NCBI RefSeq assembly: GCF_042219825.1
Contig: NZ_JBHJHQ010000005.1
Coordinates: 372,001-436,000 of the forward strand
Direction of reading: 5' to 3'
DNA from: JBHJHP01 sp042219825
Lineage (GTDB): Bacteria; Bacteroidota; Bacteroidia; Bacteroidales; UBA5342
DNA length: 64,000 nucleotides
The notes below the pieces were generated by a model. That model saw nothing but the letters and a program-made list of their open reading frames with translations, had not been told where the DNA came from and searched no databases. How positions within the stretch are numbered: the first letter of the stretch is position 1; each line of letters opens with the position of its first letter. The position numbers and the translations under genes were made by a program. Shown in pieces: positions 8,189 through 18,670 of this stretch.

Positions 8189-11100
8189 TTACCGCACAAT
8201 AAATTTACCCTGCATTACATTGCCGGAATCCGTAGTTACCCTTACGAAATAAACACCACCGTCAAATTCATTTTTTAATTCCAGGGGAAAATTATCGGCA
8301 TGCATAGACAGGAGGATCTGTCCTTCCATGTTTAGCATCTTTACTGCAATTCCATTTTTTTCTTTAGCTACAGACGAAGAATGTATAACCATATTCTGCC
8401 CTTTAAGAACCGGATTGGGATAGACAGAAATAAGATTATTTTTTGGCGTATAAAGTGAGGTAGCCTGTTCCAGTGATTTGATTTCTGATGAGGTTAAGGC
8501 AATATCAAACAGGTAAAAATCATCTACGGTTCCACAGTAATCTGCATTATCATTGGCTACACCTGAATCCCACCATTGTGTTCTACCGATGTAATTCCTG
8601 TTATCCGAACCTGACAATACCAGCTGATACGGTTCGTATTGAATACTTGTCGAACTGCCTTTCTCTTCACCATTAACGTAAATTTTAGTTGTACCCGATT
8701 TGGCATCATAAGTAAACGCCAGTCCTGAATCAATTCCTGAAGAAAGTGCTACTGAAGAATTTATCATGACTGTAGTTCCGCCATTGTATTTCAGACCTGC
8801 CACAAAGGTATTCAGACGAGCAAACACACTGTTTGATGCCGCGGTTCCGAAATCATAAATTCTGGGTTGGTTTTCAAGCCTGACAGGATTAACTTTCATC
8901 ACAAAGGTGTAACTTCTTAAATTATCCAGTAAACCAGCCGGTGCAACAGCATAACCATTTGTAGAAAACCCTGTATTGGTATTGGCAGATAAATCCAAAA
9001 CTCCATTTACACCGGCACTGCCGTATATGGCCGCATCATTCCCGTTTCCGGTTTTATCCGTCACATATCTGATTCCGGCAGAAGTATAGACATCAGAAGC
9101 CTCAAAACCATAGTACAGCATTTTATTATGGGTAATGCTCCTGGGATGAACCGTGACATTAAATGTCCGCGGCTCAAGTCCACTTTCATCGGGTGTCGCG
9201 GTAAGTACAACAGTTGTTTCCTGTTCAGGAAGATTTACAAGTCCGTTATTCGTGATCAAACCAGTATTGGAAGAGGACCAGGTAACAGAATTTCCCAGGT
9301 CAGGAAGAACGATATCCGTGTACACATCTTCCGGTATTGTAAGCATTCCAAATTCCACCAGGCTGCCCTTATTCTCTGTATTTACCTTGTTTACTGCTGA
9401 AATGTTCTTGATTTCATCCTGTGACAATACACGGCTGTATGTTCGTAAATCATCAACGGCTCCGGTAAACCCACCAATGGTTATGTCAGAAAGTGTTAAA
9501 CCATCTACTTCAATGTACTGATCAAGAAGACCATTGATGTAGGTTTTCAGCACTCCGTCTCCGTAGGTAACAGCCAGACTGAAAAAATCAAATTTCGTCG
9601 GTGTGGGCCAGTTTCCGCCTGTACCTCTGCTCTGGGTCTGCCAGACATCCGAGCTTCCGAGCACATTGCTGCTGGTATAGGTATCATCTCCTATTTTAAT
9701 GTATGGGTATGTATTCCCGTTAACGGCTAAACCGCAGGTCAGATTGTCCGTTGTCAGCAGATCACCGTAATAGCTACTGTGGTCCACATATGGAGACAAT
9801 ACAATCGAGAATGAGTCCTGTTGATTCATGGCAAACGTTGCATCCTGACCTTCATTAACGAACAACAAACCATTTCGAACAGAAGCATCACCCGTGAACC
9901 CATCAGATGTATCAAACGTCTCATGATTGATAAGATCTTTCTCCAGTTCAACCGCTTGGTGTGGAATATCGAAACTGGCGCGAATGCCGGTAGCAAATCC
10001 TTCAGGTCTTGCCGAACTTACAATCCAGTCATAATAATCACCGTTCATCCATACCAGTTTATCTCCTGAACCGGGAATAACATATGGCCGGACATTATTT
10101 TTCGCTGAAGCACCTGTCACCTGCGCTACTGCAGACAAGGTTCCATCCTGCCCTACAGTGTATTTTTTAAGCTCATACACCTTACCGTTATTCCCGTCAA
10201 CCGGTACAGAACAATAAACAATATCAGGATTTGCATCGTCCAGTGCCATGCCGCCACTGTAACACTCTTCCAGCCCGGCTGACTGATGAAAATGACCACC
10301 TCCGTTCTCCAGGAATGTGCGTTGCCATGCACTGCCCGTCCATCTGGCATAATAATAATCGTGAGAAGACTTATCGTTACTGATACGAACCATGGCAATG
10401 ACAGGATTATCATTGTCGTCCATCGATACTTCCCAGACCCAGTTACGGTAAGGCGAATTATCCACAACAGCATTGGGATGTGCATTGTAATATGTGGTAG
10501 TAGCAGCAATATTGTGCACTCCGTTTTCAATGGATGACAACTGCGTCCCGGTAATATCGTGCAGAGTCATATCATTTATATCAATATAATTAAAATACAC
10601 ATAGTTGACGGCCTCATTATCCGGATGGCCGGTGGTATAGGTCACATAGATCTTATCCTTACCGTTTGACGCATATTTAGCGTATGGCCGGGCTGCTGTG
10701 GACTGCACAATCTGTTTTGGTCCCCAATCGAATGAAGCATCATCATTTTCATCAGGAATAGTGATACGCCCAATTGTCGGATGCCAGTTAATACCTCTCC
10801 AGCAGATGTAAATATGGTCCGGATCATCTGACATAATAAACGGTGAAGGGTATGTTGTATTGGCCGAGGTTTCCAACCGGACTTCTCTTCCAAGCGTTGT
10901 TATATCTCCGGGTTTTTGTGAAATACGGTAGTAGAAACAGGCTTCATCCGTATGGCGGGTATAGAAAATCATGATTCGTTCATCCGGGAGTACCAGAAAC
11001 GTTGGATTATCATGATCATCAGGCTGAAAATAAGAACGTACCAAAACTTCATTGCTCTCATTTTTCAGATGATCAACCTGTGTTGCTTTAATGGCTCCGT

Positions 11101-12079
11101 GCACATCTATATATCCGATGTAGGTGCTGTTAATGGTTCCGCTTTCATTTTCATAATGCAGCGCCCTGGGATCTGCAAACCAGCACCAGGCACCTTCTTC
11201 AGCAACCACGTTTACCTCAACCGGATCATCACTGGCTGAATAGGTTCCGGTAACAGGTACAGTGATCTGTTCATCACCCTGAGCAATAAGGATATCTCCG
11301 GAAAAATCAGAACTGTTACCTGAACTCACTGTAAGTGTACCACCTTCAGCAGGAAGTTCTGCCGGATTTACGGTCACGTAAGCCGGAGCATCAATAGTAA
11401 TTATATCGGCTGATCCGTTTGGGTATACGCTGATTTCGGCTTCGCTGACAAAGTTGTTAAAACTTAAAGATGACACACTGCAGTTCAACGCGGGTGGAAT
11501 TTCCTTTACAGAAAGCTCTCCCAAAGCACAAAGCGTACCGGATCCTCCTGTTATTGTAATATAGTATGTTCCTGTTTCCGAGACGCTAAAATCCATTTCA
11601 CCGTTCAGTAATACATTCCGTGTCGGACTACAGGTAAAGTCTTTCGTTGTTTCATTTACTGTCGCCTGTTTATCCTTACTGATTCCAACGGTCAGCGTTG
11701 GAGAAGCTCCGTTATTCCACCATTCGTAAATCCAGGAAAAATTATAGCGTTTGCCCTGTTCAAGGTTTACAGGATAGCTAAACACTGAGCCTGAAGTTGT
11801 GGCTCCTGCACCATCCCAGCGAATCATCATCAGACGCCCGATGTAATTTGAACCATCTAAAGTATGAACGGAGCTTACATCCATATAACGAACACCTCCA
11901 TTCGAATTGGCATAGTTAAACTCACCCGGAATCACAGCCCAGCCATACTGGTCGGGATATGATGTAGACTGATCTGTATCACCGTTTCCGTCCCAGTCCG
12001 CAACAAGGTTTGTCTGTGCAAAACTCAATACTGAATATGCAGCAAACAGCGCACTGCTTATAAATAACTTAAGTCTCAT
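8189..12079 (-). CDS. Large secreted BNR_4/LamG multidomain protein with T9SS sorting domain
   Basis: A 1,296-residue secreted protein. Order of parts: signal peptide (MRLKLFISSALFAAYSVLSFAQ); an N-terminal beta-sandwich region that looks carbohydrate-binding; a BACON/Ig-like stretch near 210-290; a BNR-repeat-containing (BNR_4-type) beta-propeller from EEGAWCWFADPRALHY at about 295 to about 710; a LamG/concanavalin-like domain about 720-900; an atrophied Ig domain (WSSSNTGLITNNGLV); a second LamG domain about 985-1200; and a type IX secretion C-terminal domain starting ISVYPNPV. BNR_4 propellers occur in polysaccharide lyases and related enzymes, but no catalytic residues can be named here, so substrate and reaction stay open. 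Its place between GH51 and GH2 genes suggests a role at plant or algal glycan. ATG 12079 is chosen because it begins the signal peptide. Confidence 0.8.
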   Translation of the reverse strand: MRLKLFISSALFAAYSVLSFAQTNLVADWDGNGDTDQSTSYPDQYGWAVIPGEFNYANSNGGVRYMDVSSVHTLDGSNYIGRLMMIRWDGAGATTSGSVFSYPVNLEQGKRYNFSWIYEWWNNGASPTLTVGISKDKQATVNETTKDFTCSPTRNVLLNGEMDFSVSETGTYYITITGGSGTLCALGELSVKEIPPALNCSVSSLSFNNFVSEAEISVYPNGSADIITIDAPAYVTVNPAELPAEGGTLTVSSGNSSDFSGDILIAQGDEQITVPVTGTYSASDDPVEVNVVAEEGAWCWFADPRALHYENESGTINSTYIGYIDVHGAIKATQVDHLKNESNEVLVRSYFQPDDHDNPTFLVLPDERIMIFYTRHTDEACFYYRISQKPGDITTLGREVRLETSANTTYPSPFIMSDDPDHIYICWRGINWHPTIGRITIPDENDDASFDWGPKQIVQSTAARPYAKYASNGKDKIYVTYTTGHPDNEAVNYVYFNYIDINDMTLHDITGTQLSSIENGVHNIAATTTYYNAHPNAVVDNSPYRNWVWEVSMDDNDNPVIAMVRISNDKSSHDYYYARWTGSAWQRTFLENGGGHFHQSAGLEECYSGGMALDDANPDIVYCSVPVDGNNGKVYELKKYTVGQDGTLSAVAQVTGASAKNNVRPYVIPGSGDKLVWMNGDYYDWIVSSARPEGFATGIRASFDIPHQAVELEKDLINHETFDTSDGFTGDASVRNGLLFVNEGQDATFAMNQQDSFSIVLSPYVDHSSYYGDLLTTDNLTCGLAVNGNTYPYIKIGDDTYTSSNVLGSSDVWQTQSRGTGGNWPTPTKFDFFSLAVTYGDGVLKTYINGLLDQYIEVDGLTLSDITIGGFTGAVDDLRTYSRVLSQDEIKNISAVNKVNTENKGSLVEFGMLTIPEDVYTDIVLPDLGNSVTWSSSNTGLITNNGLVNLPEQETTVVLTATPDESGLEPRTFNVTVHPRSITHNKMLYYGFEASDVYTSAGIRYVTDKTGNGNDAAIYGSAGVNGVLDLSANTNTGFSTNGYAVAPAGLLDNLRSYTFVMKVNPVRLENQPRIYDFGTAASNSVFARLNTFVAGLKYNGGTTVMINSSVALSSGIDSGLAFTYDAKSGTTKIYVNGEEKGSSTSIQYEPYQLVLSGSDNRNYIGRTQWWDSGVANDNADYCGTVDDFYLFDIALTSSEIKSLEQATSLYTPKNNLISVYPNPVLKGQNMVIHSSSVAKEKNGIAVKMLNMEGQILLSMHADNFPLELKNEFDGGVYFVRVTTDSGNVMQGKFIVR

Positions 12080-12140
12080 TTTTATCTGTTTTATCCTGTT
12101 CTTATTCCTCTCAATTAAAGGGATGTATTTTAACAACATA

Positions 12141-12148
12141 CAAATATA
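12141..12148 (-). promoter_or_regulatory. Possible -7 box of the BNR/LamG gene
   Basis: Read on the minus strand this is TATATTTG, a match to the Bacteroidota -7 consensus TAnnTTTG, 61 bases before the chosen ATG. No clear TTG box is found at the usual distance upstream, so this is tentative. Confidence 0.35.
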
Positions 12149-12321
12149 ACCACTACCGGATGAGAAATAAAACTGAAGTCTTGAATTTACAATTTCATGC
12201 TAGTTTTTGCAGAATCTGTAATAATGAACCGTTAAAAAGTCCATCGCTTATTTATACAATATTCATGAAATGATTCGCAGTATATTTTCTATTTTAGCCG
12301 CACGGAATAAACAGGCATCAT

Positions 12322-13257
12322 TTGGCAAATCTGAAGCACATCATATGGGAAGGCTTTAAAACCGGATTAAAAATATCGGGCAGTATCCTTTTGTTTATGA
12401 TCCCAATATCTTTTGCCATAACCGTCCTGCAGTTTTACGGCATCATCGATAAACTGGCTGTTCCTTTTACTCCACTCTTCAAACATCTGGGTTTATCTGG
12501 TGAAACAGTGATCGTATATTTTACCGGCGTTCTGGTAAACTGTTATTCAGCTATTGCCATTGTGATAACCATGCCACTCACCTTAAAGGAGATTACCATT
12601 CTTGCCGCCATTCTGCTGATTGCGCATAATATGCCCATTGAGTCCATGATCCAGAAAAAAGCAGGTGCAAATGCTCTGCTTATTACAATTATCCGGCTGG
12701 TAATGAGTATTTTTCTTGGTTATATCCTGAATCTTATTATCCCGGAGAGCGGTGAAATTCTGCACCGCAATTTTTCCCCGGAAGCCACTTTAAGCCTCAC
12801 AGGAACTTTGCTGTTATGGTTGAGTACCAATTCAATACTTATTCTGAAAATTCTGGTCATCATTAATGTATTGACTGTACTAAACCGCATTCTGGATCAT
12901 TACGGCATCATCAGAACAATATCAGGACTATTTAAACCACTAATGGCTTTGTTTGGCATCTCATCTGAGACAACTGTTGTCTGGCTTGCAGCAAACCTGT
13001 TTGGTTTGGTTTACGGATCCGGAATAATCCTCTCACAGGATAAGGAAAAGCTGTCGGTCTATGATTTGAATAAACTGCATATTTCCATTGGCATCAGCCA
13101 CTCCTTAATCCAGGAAACCCTGATATTTGTTGTCATCGGAGCCCCCTTATTCTGGGTCACAATACCAAGAATTATCAGTGCCATTGTTGCGGTCTGGATC
13201 TTTATACTGGTTAAGCAGTTGCGCATTAAAACGGTTCATCCCGAACTCAATAATTAA
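12322..13257 (+). CDS. Nucleoside-recognition (gate) domain membrane protein, TTG start
   Basis: A 311-residue membrane protein with about eight hydrophobic segments arranged as two related halves, each with the gate-domain pattern (first half SGSILLFMIPISFAITVLQF and AILLIAHNMPIES; second half GLFKPLMALFGISSETTVVW and LFGLVYGSGIILSQ). The gate fold occurs in nucleoside transporters and in the sporulation proteins SpmA/SpmB; what this member moves is unknown. The frame opens just after a TAG at 12295 and has no ATG before residue 26, so the TTG at 12322 is the most likely start; the upstream ribosome-binding site is poor. It stands alone between two minus-strand glycoside hydrolase genes and converges with the GH2 gene. 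Confidence 0.75.
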   Translation: MANLKHIIWEGFKTGLKISGSILLFMIPISFAITVLQFYGIIDKLAVPFTPLFKHLGLSGETVIVYFTGVLVNCYSAIAIVITMPLTLKEITILAAILLIAHNMPIESMIQKKAGANALLITIIRLVMSIFLGYILNLIIPESGEILHRNFSPEATLSLTGTLLLWLSTNSILILKILVIINVLTVLNRILDHYGIIRTISGLFKPLMALFGISSETTVVWLAANLFGLVYGSGIILSQDKEKLSVYDLNKLHISIGISHSLIQETLIFVVIGAPLFWVTIPRIISAIVAVWIFILVKQLRIKTVHPELNN

Positions 13258-13306
13258 ATACAGACAGTGATCTACAATTACTTCCGGCTATATCAGAACT
13301 GGCTGT

Positions 13307-16090
13307 TTAATTAAATTTGAAATATAACCTGTTTTGCATGTCGGGCGTCGCACTGAATCCCTTAAAACGGTGCAGCTGAGATTGCGGACCAAAATTTTCT
13401 GCGGTCTGAAATTTAGTCCCTACAGCGGGTATGGCATCCAAAAATGAGATATCACCGGAAGGATACGGTGGAAATGTGAAATTCCGTTTCGGATCATAAT
13501 GCTGTTGAATAGTCGGTGTAAACAAATGCAGAAAAACATCTTCTGAGGCACAGTATACTTCAAACGGTGTCGGGCATTCCAGTTTCATACCGTAAAACAG
13601 GGAGTAGTACCCTTTAAATTCAGGATATTCCCATACCTCTCCCGTTATGGCATCGTTGTAAGTTTTATCCCATATATTAAGCGAACCACCCTTTAACCGG
13701 TTGTTATAAACCCGATACGGTCCATTGGCAAACAACTTTGCTCCGGTTATTTCCTGGTCGGGGAAACTGAAGGTTATCCCGCTCATCTTAATCTTATCGG
13801 CAGGCCGGTAACTGTAATCCAGCTGCAGGATTCCGTTTTTCTGCATAGTCCACGAAAAACGATAGGCATCCCATCTGTTTGGATAACTGTAAACAACATC
13901 TATTGAGGAAACTCCATCTTCAGTTCTCAGCTTTACGCTCTTGCATCTTAACTTTTGATCCGTGATGAAAACAGGACCATTAGAAAGTGGAATCATCCCA
14001 TCAGCATTGTCAACCTGTTGAAGCAAACCGGAAGTCTTACTTATTTTAACAGATACGCCGGATGCAGACAAAGTATATAAAGAATCATCTTCGCTAATGA
14101 GCACATCCTTTTGCCCGGAAGGTTGCTTCTTCATCATTCTGTGTGCAAAAAATGCAGGGGAGTTTAATTCAAAACTCCAGGTGAACAGTTCACTGCCATC
14201 GGGGGCATTTGCCGTGACATAAAGCACATCATAATCTTTCCAGTCATCAGGTAACGAAATATTCAGTTTGCCCTTGTTCCAGGGTTCGATATCCGGAGCC
14301 TCAATTTCACCTTCCACTTCATTGACAGAGCTATTCAAAGAACTGAACTTTTTCAGGGCATACGAAAAACCACACTGCTTTGTATTGGTAAAATCATACC
14401 TGTTTTCAATATTCAGTGTCCCATCCCAGGCGGGTGTTATGTATTTCTTTTCAATGTAAACCGGCGACCAGATTTCCTTAATGGTGTTAAAGCTGCCTTC
14501 CTTTTCTCTGTAAGGCCCTAGAATACCATCGGCACCTGAAGCGTTATCGGTATCAAGTATGCCTTCTTTATCGGTTCGCACAACACCTTCGTCAGAAAAA
14601 TCCCATAAAAATAAACCCGCAGACAAGGGGTTGGAAAGCATCAGATTCCAGTAATCATCGAGGCCGGCACCATGACCGCCATCGTATAATCCATGTAACA
14701 ATTCTGTGGGCATAAAAATATCGCGTCCGTTAAACATGTTTTTAATCCCTGAATTAAAGGATATGTAATGCACCGTATTAATGTCATCATGCAATCCAAA
14801 CGGATGTATCACGGGACGTTTCTGCAAATCAAGTTCCTTGAAAAGCGGATCAAGATCAAAATTAAATCCGCCCTCATTCCCATTTGCCCAGAATATGACG
14901 GAAGGATCATTCAGATCTCTTTTCAGCATTTCATGAACCAGTATGGTACCCACCTCAGTATCATAAGGCGGACGTTGCCAGGAACAAAGCTCATCAATAA
15001 CATATATCCCTGCAGAATCACACATTTCCAGAAAATCCTTATCCGGTGGATAGTGCGACATACGAACCGCATTCATATTCATCTCCTTTAACAGCTTAAT
15101 ATCCTCCAGACTGTGTGCTCTGCTGACTGTACGTCCTGTAGAAGGCCAGAAACAATGACGATTTACGCCTTTAAACATGATGCGCTTATTGTTAATATAA
15201 ACCCCGTCTCTTTCACGTACTTCTATCGTTCTGAACCCAAACCGTTCTGTAACAGAATGAAGCTGTTTCCCTTTCCTTCTCACTGTGATAACAGCATCAT
15301 ACAGGTTTGGCGTTTCTGCTGACCACGGTTTAATATCCTTTATTACTGAAGAAGCTGTTAGTTTTTTATGCTTACCTTTTGATTCCGAATGGAATGATCC
15401 GACCTTATTTCCGGATACTGCTTCTAAAATATCAACAGTAAAATCTGCGCCGGATACTTCTTTATCCAGGAAGACATTCATGTTGATCGTACCGTCATGT
15501 CTGGCATCAATTCCAGTGTACTCAATAAAAGTTTCCGGAACAGCTTCCAGGTATACCGGTCTGAAAATACCTCCAAACACCCAGAAATCGGCATCACGTT
15601 CCGCACTGTTTACGCTTGAATTCGCGGATTGCTTGCTCACCTCAACCTCCAGTTTGTTCTCTGAATCCGGCTTCAGTAAATCGGTTATTTCTCTTTTGAA
15701 CCGATAAAATGCTCCCTGATGAATATCGCCCGCCTGCTTGCCGTTGATTGAAACCTTTGTATCGGTCATTGAACCGTCAAAAACAATAAAAACGCGTTTA
15801 TTCCTCCAGGCATCCGGAATAGAGAATGTGGTTTTGTATAATCCTTTTTCTGAAGATTTATGTCGTTCGTAGCCATAGTTATATTCTCCGAAACCTTCCA
15901 GCTCCCAACAGGACGGAACCCTGATCTTTGTCCATTCTCCACTGTTTCTTCCCGAAGTACAAAAGAAATCCCAAGTCACATTATCCTCTGTACTGTTGCC
16001 GGACAACATCATTTTCCCGGTTTCCTGCGCATAAGCAACATTTACAGCATAGAAAAAGGCCAGAAAAAGAATAATAGAAAATTTTTTCAT
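13307..16090 (-). CDS. Glycoside hydrolase family 2 (beta-galactosidase-like), secreted
   Basis: A 927-residue GH2 enzyme expected to cleave beta-galactosides or related sugars in the periplasm. Signal peptide MKKFSIILFLAFFYAVNVAYA. The jelly-roll sugar-binding domain comes first (WTKIRVPSCWELEGFGEYNYG, VFIVFDGSMTDTKVSINGK), then an Ig-like sandwich, then the TIM barrel (KGVNRHCFWPSTGR; MNAVRMSHYPPD). The acid/base Glu is in WANGNEGG (about residue 404) and the nucleophile Glu most likely in PTELLHGLYDGG (about 462). The C-terminal 300 residues resemble the beta-galactosidase small-chain/mutarotase-like domain. No lipobox and no sorting domain. Substrate cannot be fixed by sequence reading; galactan side chains of pectin would suit the neighbours. 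Confidence 0.88.
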   Translation of the reverse strand: MKKFSIILFLAFFYAVNVAYAQETGKMMLSGNSTEDNVTWDFFCTSGRNSGEWTKIRVPSCWELEGFGEYNYGYERHKSSEKGLYKTTFSIPDAWRNKRVFIVFDGSMTDTKVSINGKQAGDIHQGAFYRFKREITDLLKPDSENKLEVEVSKQSANSSVNSAERDADFWVFGGIFRPVYLEAVPETFIEYTGIDARHDGTINMNVFLDKEVSGADFTVDILEAVSGNKVGSFHSESKGKHKKLTASSVIKDIKPWSAETPNLYDAVITVRRKGKQLHSVTERFGFRTIEVRERDGVYINNKRIMFKGVNRHCFWPSTGRTVSRAHSLEDIKLLKEMNMNAVRMSHYPPDKDFLEMCDSAGIYVIDELCSWQRPPYDTEVGTILVHEMLKRDLNDPSVIFWANGNEGGFNFDLDPLFKELDLQKRPVIHPFGLHDDINTVHYISFNSGIKNMFNGRDIFMPTELLHGLYDGGHGAGLDDYWNLMLSNPLSAGLFLWDFSDEGVVRTDKEGILDTDNASGADGILGPYREKEGSFNTIKEIWSPVYIEKKYITPAWDGTLNIENRYDFTNTKQCGFSYALKKFSSLNSSVNEVEGEIEAPDIEPWNKGKLNISLPDDWKDYDVLYVTANAPDGSELFTWSFELNSPAFFAHRMMKKQPSGQKDVLISEDDSLYTLSASGVSVKISKTSGLLQQVDNADGMIPLSNGPVFITDQKLRCKSVKLRTEDGVSSIDVVYSYPNRWDAYRFSWTMQKNGILQLDYSYRPADKIKMSGITFSFPDQEITGAKLFANGPYRVYNNRLKGGSLNIWDKTYNDAITGEVWEYPEFKGYYSLFYGMKLECPTPFEVYCASEDVFLHLFTPTIQQHYDPKRNFTFPPYPSGDISFLDAIPAVGTKFQTAENFGPQSQLHRFKGFSATPDMQNRLYFKFN

Positions 16091-16309
16091 TTGAATGAAT
16101 TTATAAAGATCAAGATGTAAAAATACATAACATTCACATTTAAATACTTTTTACCATAAAATATTTAAGTCTTACCCGAATACAGTTAGTACGATTCCCT
16201 GAAATTAATTCGAAATTTTTAAATATACGACTAATACATGACAAAAAATATAAAATGGATATATCTGTCCGGATCAAAACTTTTAAACGCACTTATTGTT
16301 ATGTTTAGA

Positions 16310-17551
16310 ATGACAAATATACCGGAAAGCTTAAGCAACGAAAAAGTAAAAAACAGGTTTAAAACCATACTTATTCTGGGCATTCTAACCGCTTATGTCC
16401 CGTTTTCTATCGACTCTTATTTACCTGCTGTACCAAATATTGCAGAATATTTTGGAACAAGTACAGCCCGTATGACATTTTCCCTCACAACTTTCTTTAT
16501 TGGATTCTCGCTTGGTCAGATTATTTATGGTCCACTCCTCGATCGGTTTGGCAGAAAAAAGCCGCTTTACTTTGGTGTAACGATCAGTATTATAGCTAGT
16601 ATTGCCTGCATCTTTTCATGGAGTGCCTCCTCGTTTATCCTTTTCAGGTTTTTACAAGCCCTGGGTGCGTCGGTAGCTTCAGTATCTGCGCTGGCCATGG
16701 TTCGTGATTTTTTTCCTCCGGAAGAAAGCTCAAAAATATTCTCCTTACTGGTTCTTGTCATCGGGTCTTCTCCTCTTATGGCGCCGTATATAGGGAGCCA
16801 TATCATGCAATTTTTTAACTGGCACTGGATATTTGCATTTCTTATACTAATGGGGATTGCTGTGATGTTACTGGTAAAATTTGCACTACCAACCGGTTAT
16901 ATTCCCAACGATACTGCGACCCTAAGAATTAAAACTGTCCTCATAAATTACAGAGATATTATTACCAATCCACAGTTTTTAATTTATGCCATTGGAGGAG
17001 CATTTTCGTTTGCCTCCTTATTTATCTACGTGGCTGGTTCACCCATTATATTTATGGAACATTACCATTTTACACCTAAAACGTTTGGCTATGTATTTGC
17101 AGGGTTGGCGATTGGGTTCATCGGTGGCAGTCAGTTAAATATCCTGATGCTTAAATATTTCAGCAGTCAGAAAATATTTCGTTTTGCCCTGATTAGTCAG
17201 TTTATAATTGGCATAATCTACTTTACAGGTGTTGCCAATCAATGGTTTGATGAGAACCTGAATATCGCATTTCTATTCTTAGTATTGCTCTGTATTGGTT
17301 TTACATCACCGAACGGCATAGCACTGGCGCTTGCCCCCATTCATAAAAATCTGGGAAGTGCTTCTGCCCTGGTTGGAATGATTCGTATTGGCGTTGCAGG
17401 TCTAACCTCTGCAAGCATCGGCCTGCTCAATGCCACCAACAGTATTCCTGTTGCCGGCATGATCTCTGCCACGGCATTTGTATCGCTTATCATCATGACC
17501 TTCGGACTAAAACGAATGAAGTCCATAGGAGTGGAAGTAGTGGAGAAATAG
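16310..17551 (+). CDS. Bcr/CflA-type MFS drug efflux transporter
   Basis: A 12-helix major facilitator of the Bcr/CflA (DHA1) drug-export group. The first helix carries VPFSIDSYLPAVPNIAEYF, typical of Bcr proteins, and the loop after helix 2 has GPLLDRFGRKKPLYFG, the MFS motif A. A conserved-looking stretch LQALGASVASVSALAMVRD follows in helix 4. The frame is open from 16238, but family members start about 10-12 residues before helix 1, which fits ATG 16310 (MTNIPESLSNE; 413 residues); ATG 16301 or 16238 are also possible. It converges with the MBL-fold gene, 9 bases between stops. Confidence 0.85.
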   Translation: MTNIPESLSNEKVKNRFKTILILGILTAYVPFSIDSYLPAVPNIAEYFGTSTARMTFSLTTFFIGFSLGQIIYGPLLDRFGRKKPLYFGVTISIIASIACIFSWSASSFILFRFLQALGASVASVSALAMVRDFFPPEESSKIFSLLVLVIGSSPLMAPYIGSHIMQFFNWHWIFAFLILMGIAVMLLVKFALPTGYIPNDTATLRIKTVLINYRDIITNPQFLIYAIGGAFSFASLFIYVAGSPIIFMEHYHFTPKTFGYVFAGLAIGFIGGSQLNILMLKYFSSQKIFRFALISQFIIGIIYFTGVANQWFDENLNIAFLFLVLLCIGFTSPNGIALALAPIHKNLGSASALVGMIRIGVAGLTSASIGLLNATNSIPVAGMISATAFVSLIIMTFGLKRMKSIGVEVVEK

Positions 17552-17560
17552 TAACCGTAT

Positions 17561-18670
17561 TTACTTAAGTCCTTTCCACCATTTGGTGAAGGTTTGTGCA
17601 CTGTCATTCAGAAAAACCGGTTCGCCAATTTGTGGTGTTAACACAGGAATATCTGAGCCGGATTGATTTTCCGTTATTTTATTCAAAGGTTCATCCCATG
17701 GATGGTTTGCCAAAGCAAATTTTGAATTATGAACCGGTAAGATCTGTTTAGTTCTCAAATCCTCTGCAACCTTAAATACCTGATCCGGAAGCAAGTGTAT
17801 CAGATTCCAGTTCTCATCATATTGTCCCTGTTCTATTATCGCCAGATCAAACGGCCCAAACTTCTCGCCTATTGCAGAAAAATGTGTATCGTACCCTCCG
17901 TCACCACCTATGAATAAGTTATAGTCCGGAGCCTTAAGCACAAATGAAGCCCATAAGGTTTTGTTGCGTTTTAATCCTCTTCCGGAGAAATGCCGTGCCA
18001 GTGTGGCTGTTAATTTCCAACCAGCACCTATATCCATTCCATCATACCAATCCAGTTCGGAAATAAGCTCCGGATCAAATCCCCAGTGCTCAAAATGCTG
18101 CCCTACTCCTAAACCACAGACGATATGTTTCACGTTTGGCTTCAAACCGAGTACGGTTTGATAATCCAGATGATCCCAATGATCGTGCGTAATGATTAAA
18201 TAATCAATAGCAGGAAGATCTTCAGCCTTAAAAACCGAAGTCCCCTTAAATGCTTTGTTGATAAATGAAAACGGTGAAGCATACGGACTAAATACCGGAT
18301 CAACCAAAAATGTTTTCCCTTTTAAACGGATAAAATACGAAGAGTGCCCGAACCAAACCAACACATCATCATCAGGATTTAAGGCTTTTATATCTGTTTT
18401 AATTACAGGAATACTGTCTTCAGGAGTAACGCGAATCTTCTTTCGGAACATAAAATCCTTCATTACCTGAAACCTGCTTTTATCAGATGTAAATGTAGGC
18501 GTTTCACTCAGATTTTTAAATTCCCCATCTTTGTAATTTGCAGATTTTCTTACCCGTTCCAGGCGTTCTCCTTTAGGTGATTGTCCGAACCTGGAAAGAT
18601 TCAATAGTGTCATACCCGTTAGTGTTATAATTAATGCAAGTGAAAACAGTATTATTAAAAGCCTCTTCAT
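17561..18670 (-). CDS. Metallo-beta-lactamase-fold hydrolase (UlaG/NAPE-PLD-like), membrane-anchored
   Basis: From ATG 18670 the protein has one N-terminal transmembrane or signal-anchor segment (MKRLLIILFSLALIITLTGM) and then a metallo-beta-lactamase fold. The zinc motif is THDHWDHLDY, with further ligands in GDGGYDTHF and VHNSKFALANHPWDEP; the pattern WFGHSSYFIRLKGKTFLVDPV is typical of the UlaG/N-acylphosphatidylethanolamine phospholipase-D-like branch. The natural substrate is unknown; phospholipid or other phosphodiesters are possible. Length 369. The frame runs on to 18775, but those extra residues are not family-like. It is divergent from tetR, with 327 bases between. Confidence 0.8.
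   Translation of the reverse strand: MKRLLIILFSLALIITLTGMTLLNLSRFGQSPKGERLERVRKSANYKDGEFKNLSETPTFTSDKSRFQVMKDFMFRKKIRVTPEDSIPVIKTDIKALNPDDDVLVWFGHSSYFIRLKGKTFLVDPVFSPYASPFSFINKAFKGTSVFKAEDLPAIDYLIITHDHWDHLDYQTVLGLKPNVKHIVCGLGVGQHFEHWGFDPELISELDWYDGMDIGAGWKLTATLARHFSGRGLKRNKTLWASFVLKAPDYNLFIGGDGGYDTHFSAIGEKFGPFDLAIIEQGQYDENWNLIHLLPDQVFKVAEDLRTKQILPVHNSKFALANHPWDEPLNKITENQSGSDIPVLTPQIGEPVFLNDSAQTFTKWWKGLK

Noticed and set aside
9153..9521. Plus-strand frame of 122 residues inside the BNR/LamG gene
   Set aside because: Antisense to a well-supported large gene; Ser/Thr-rich shadow typical of antisense frames.
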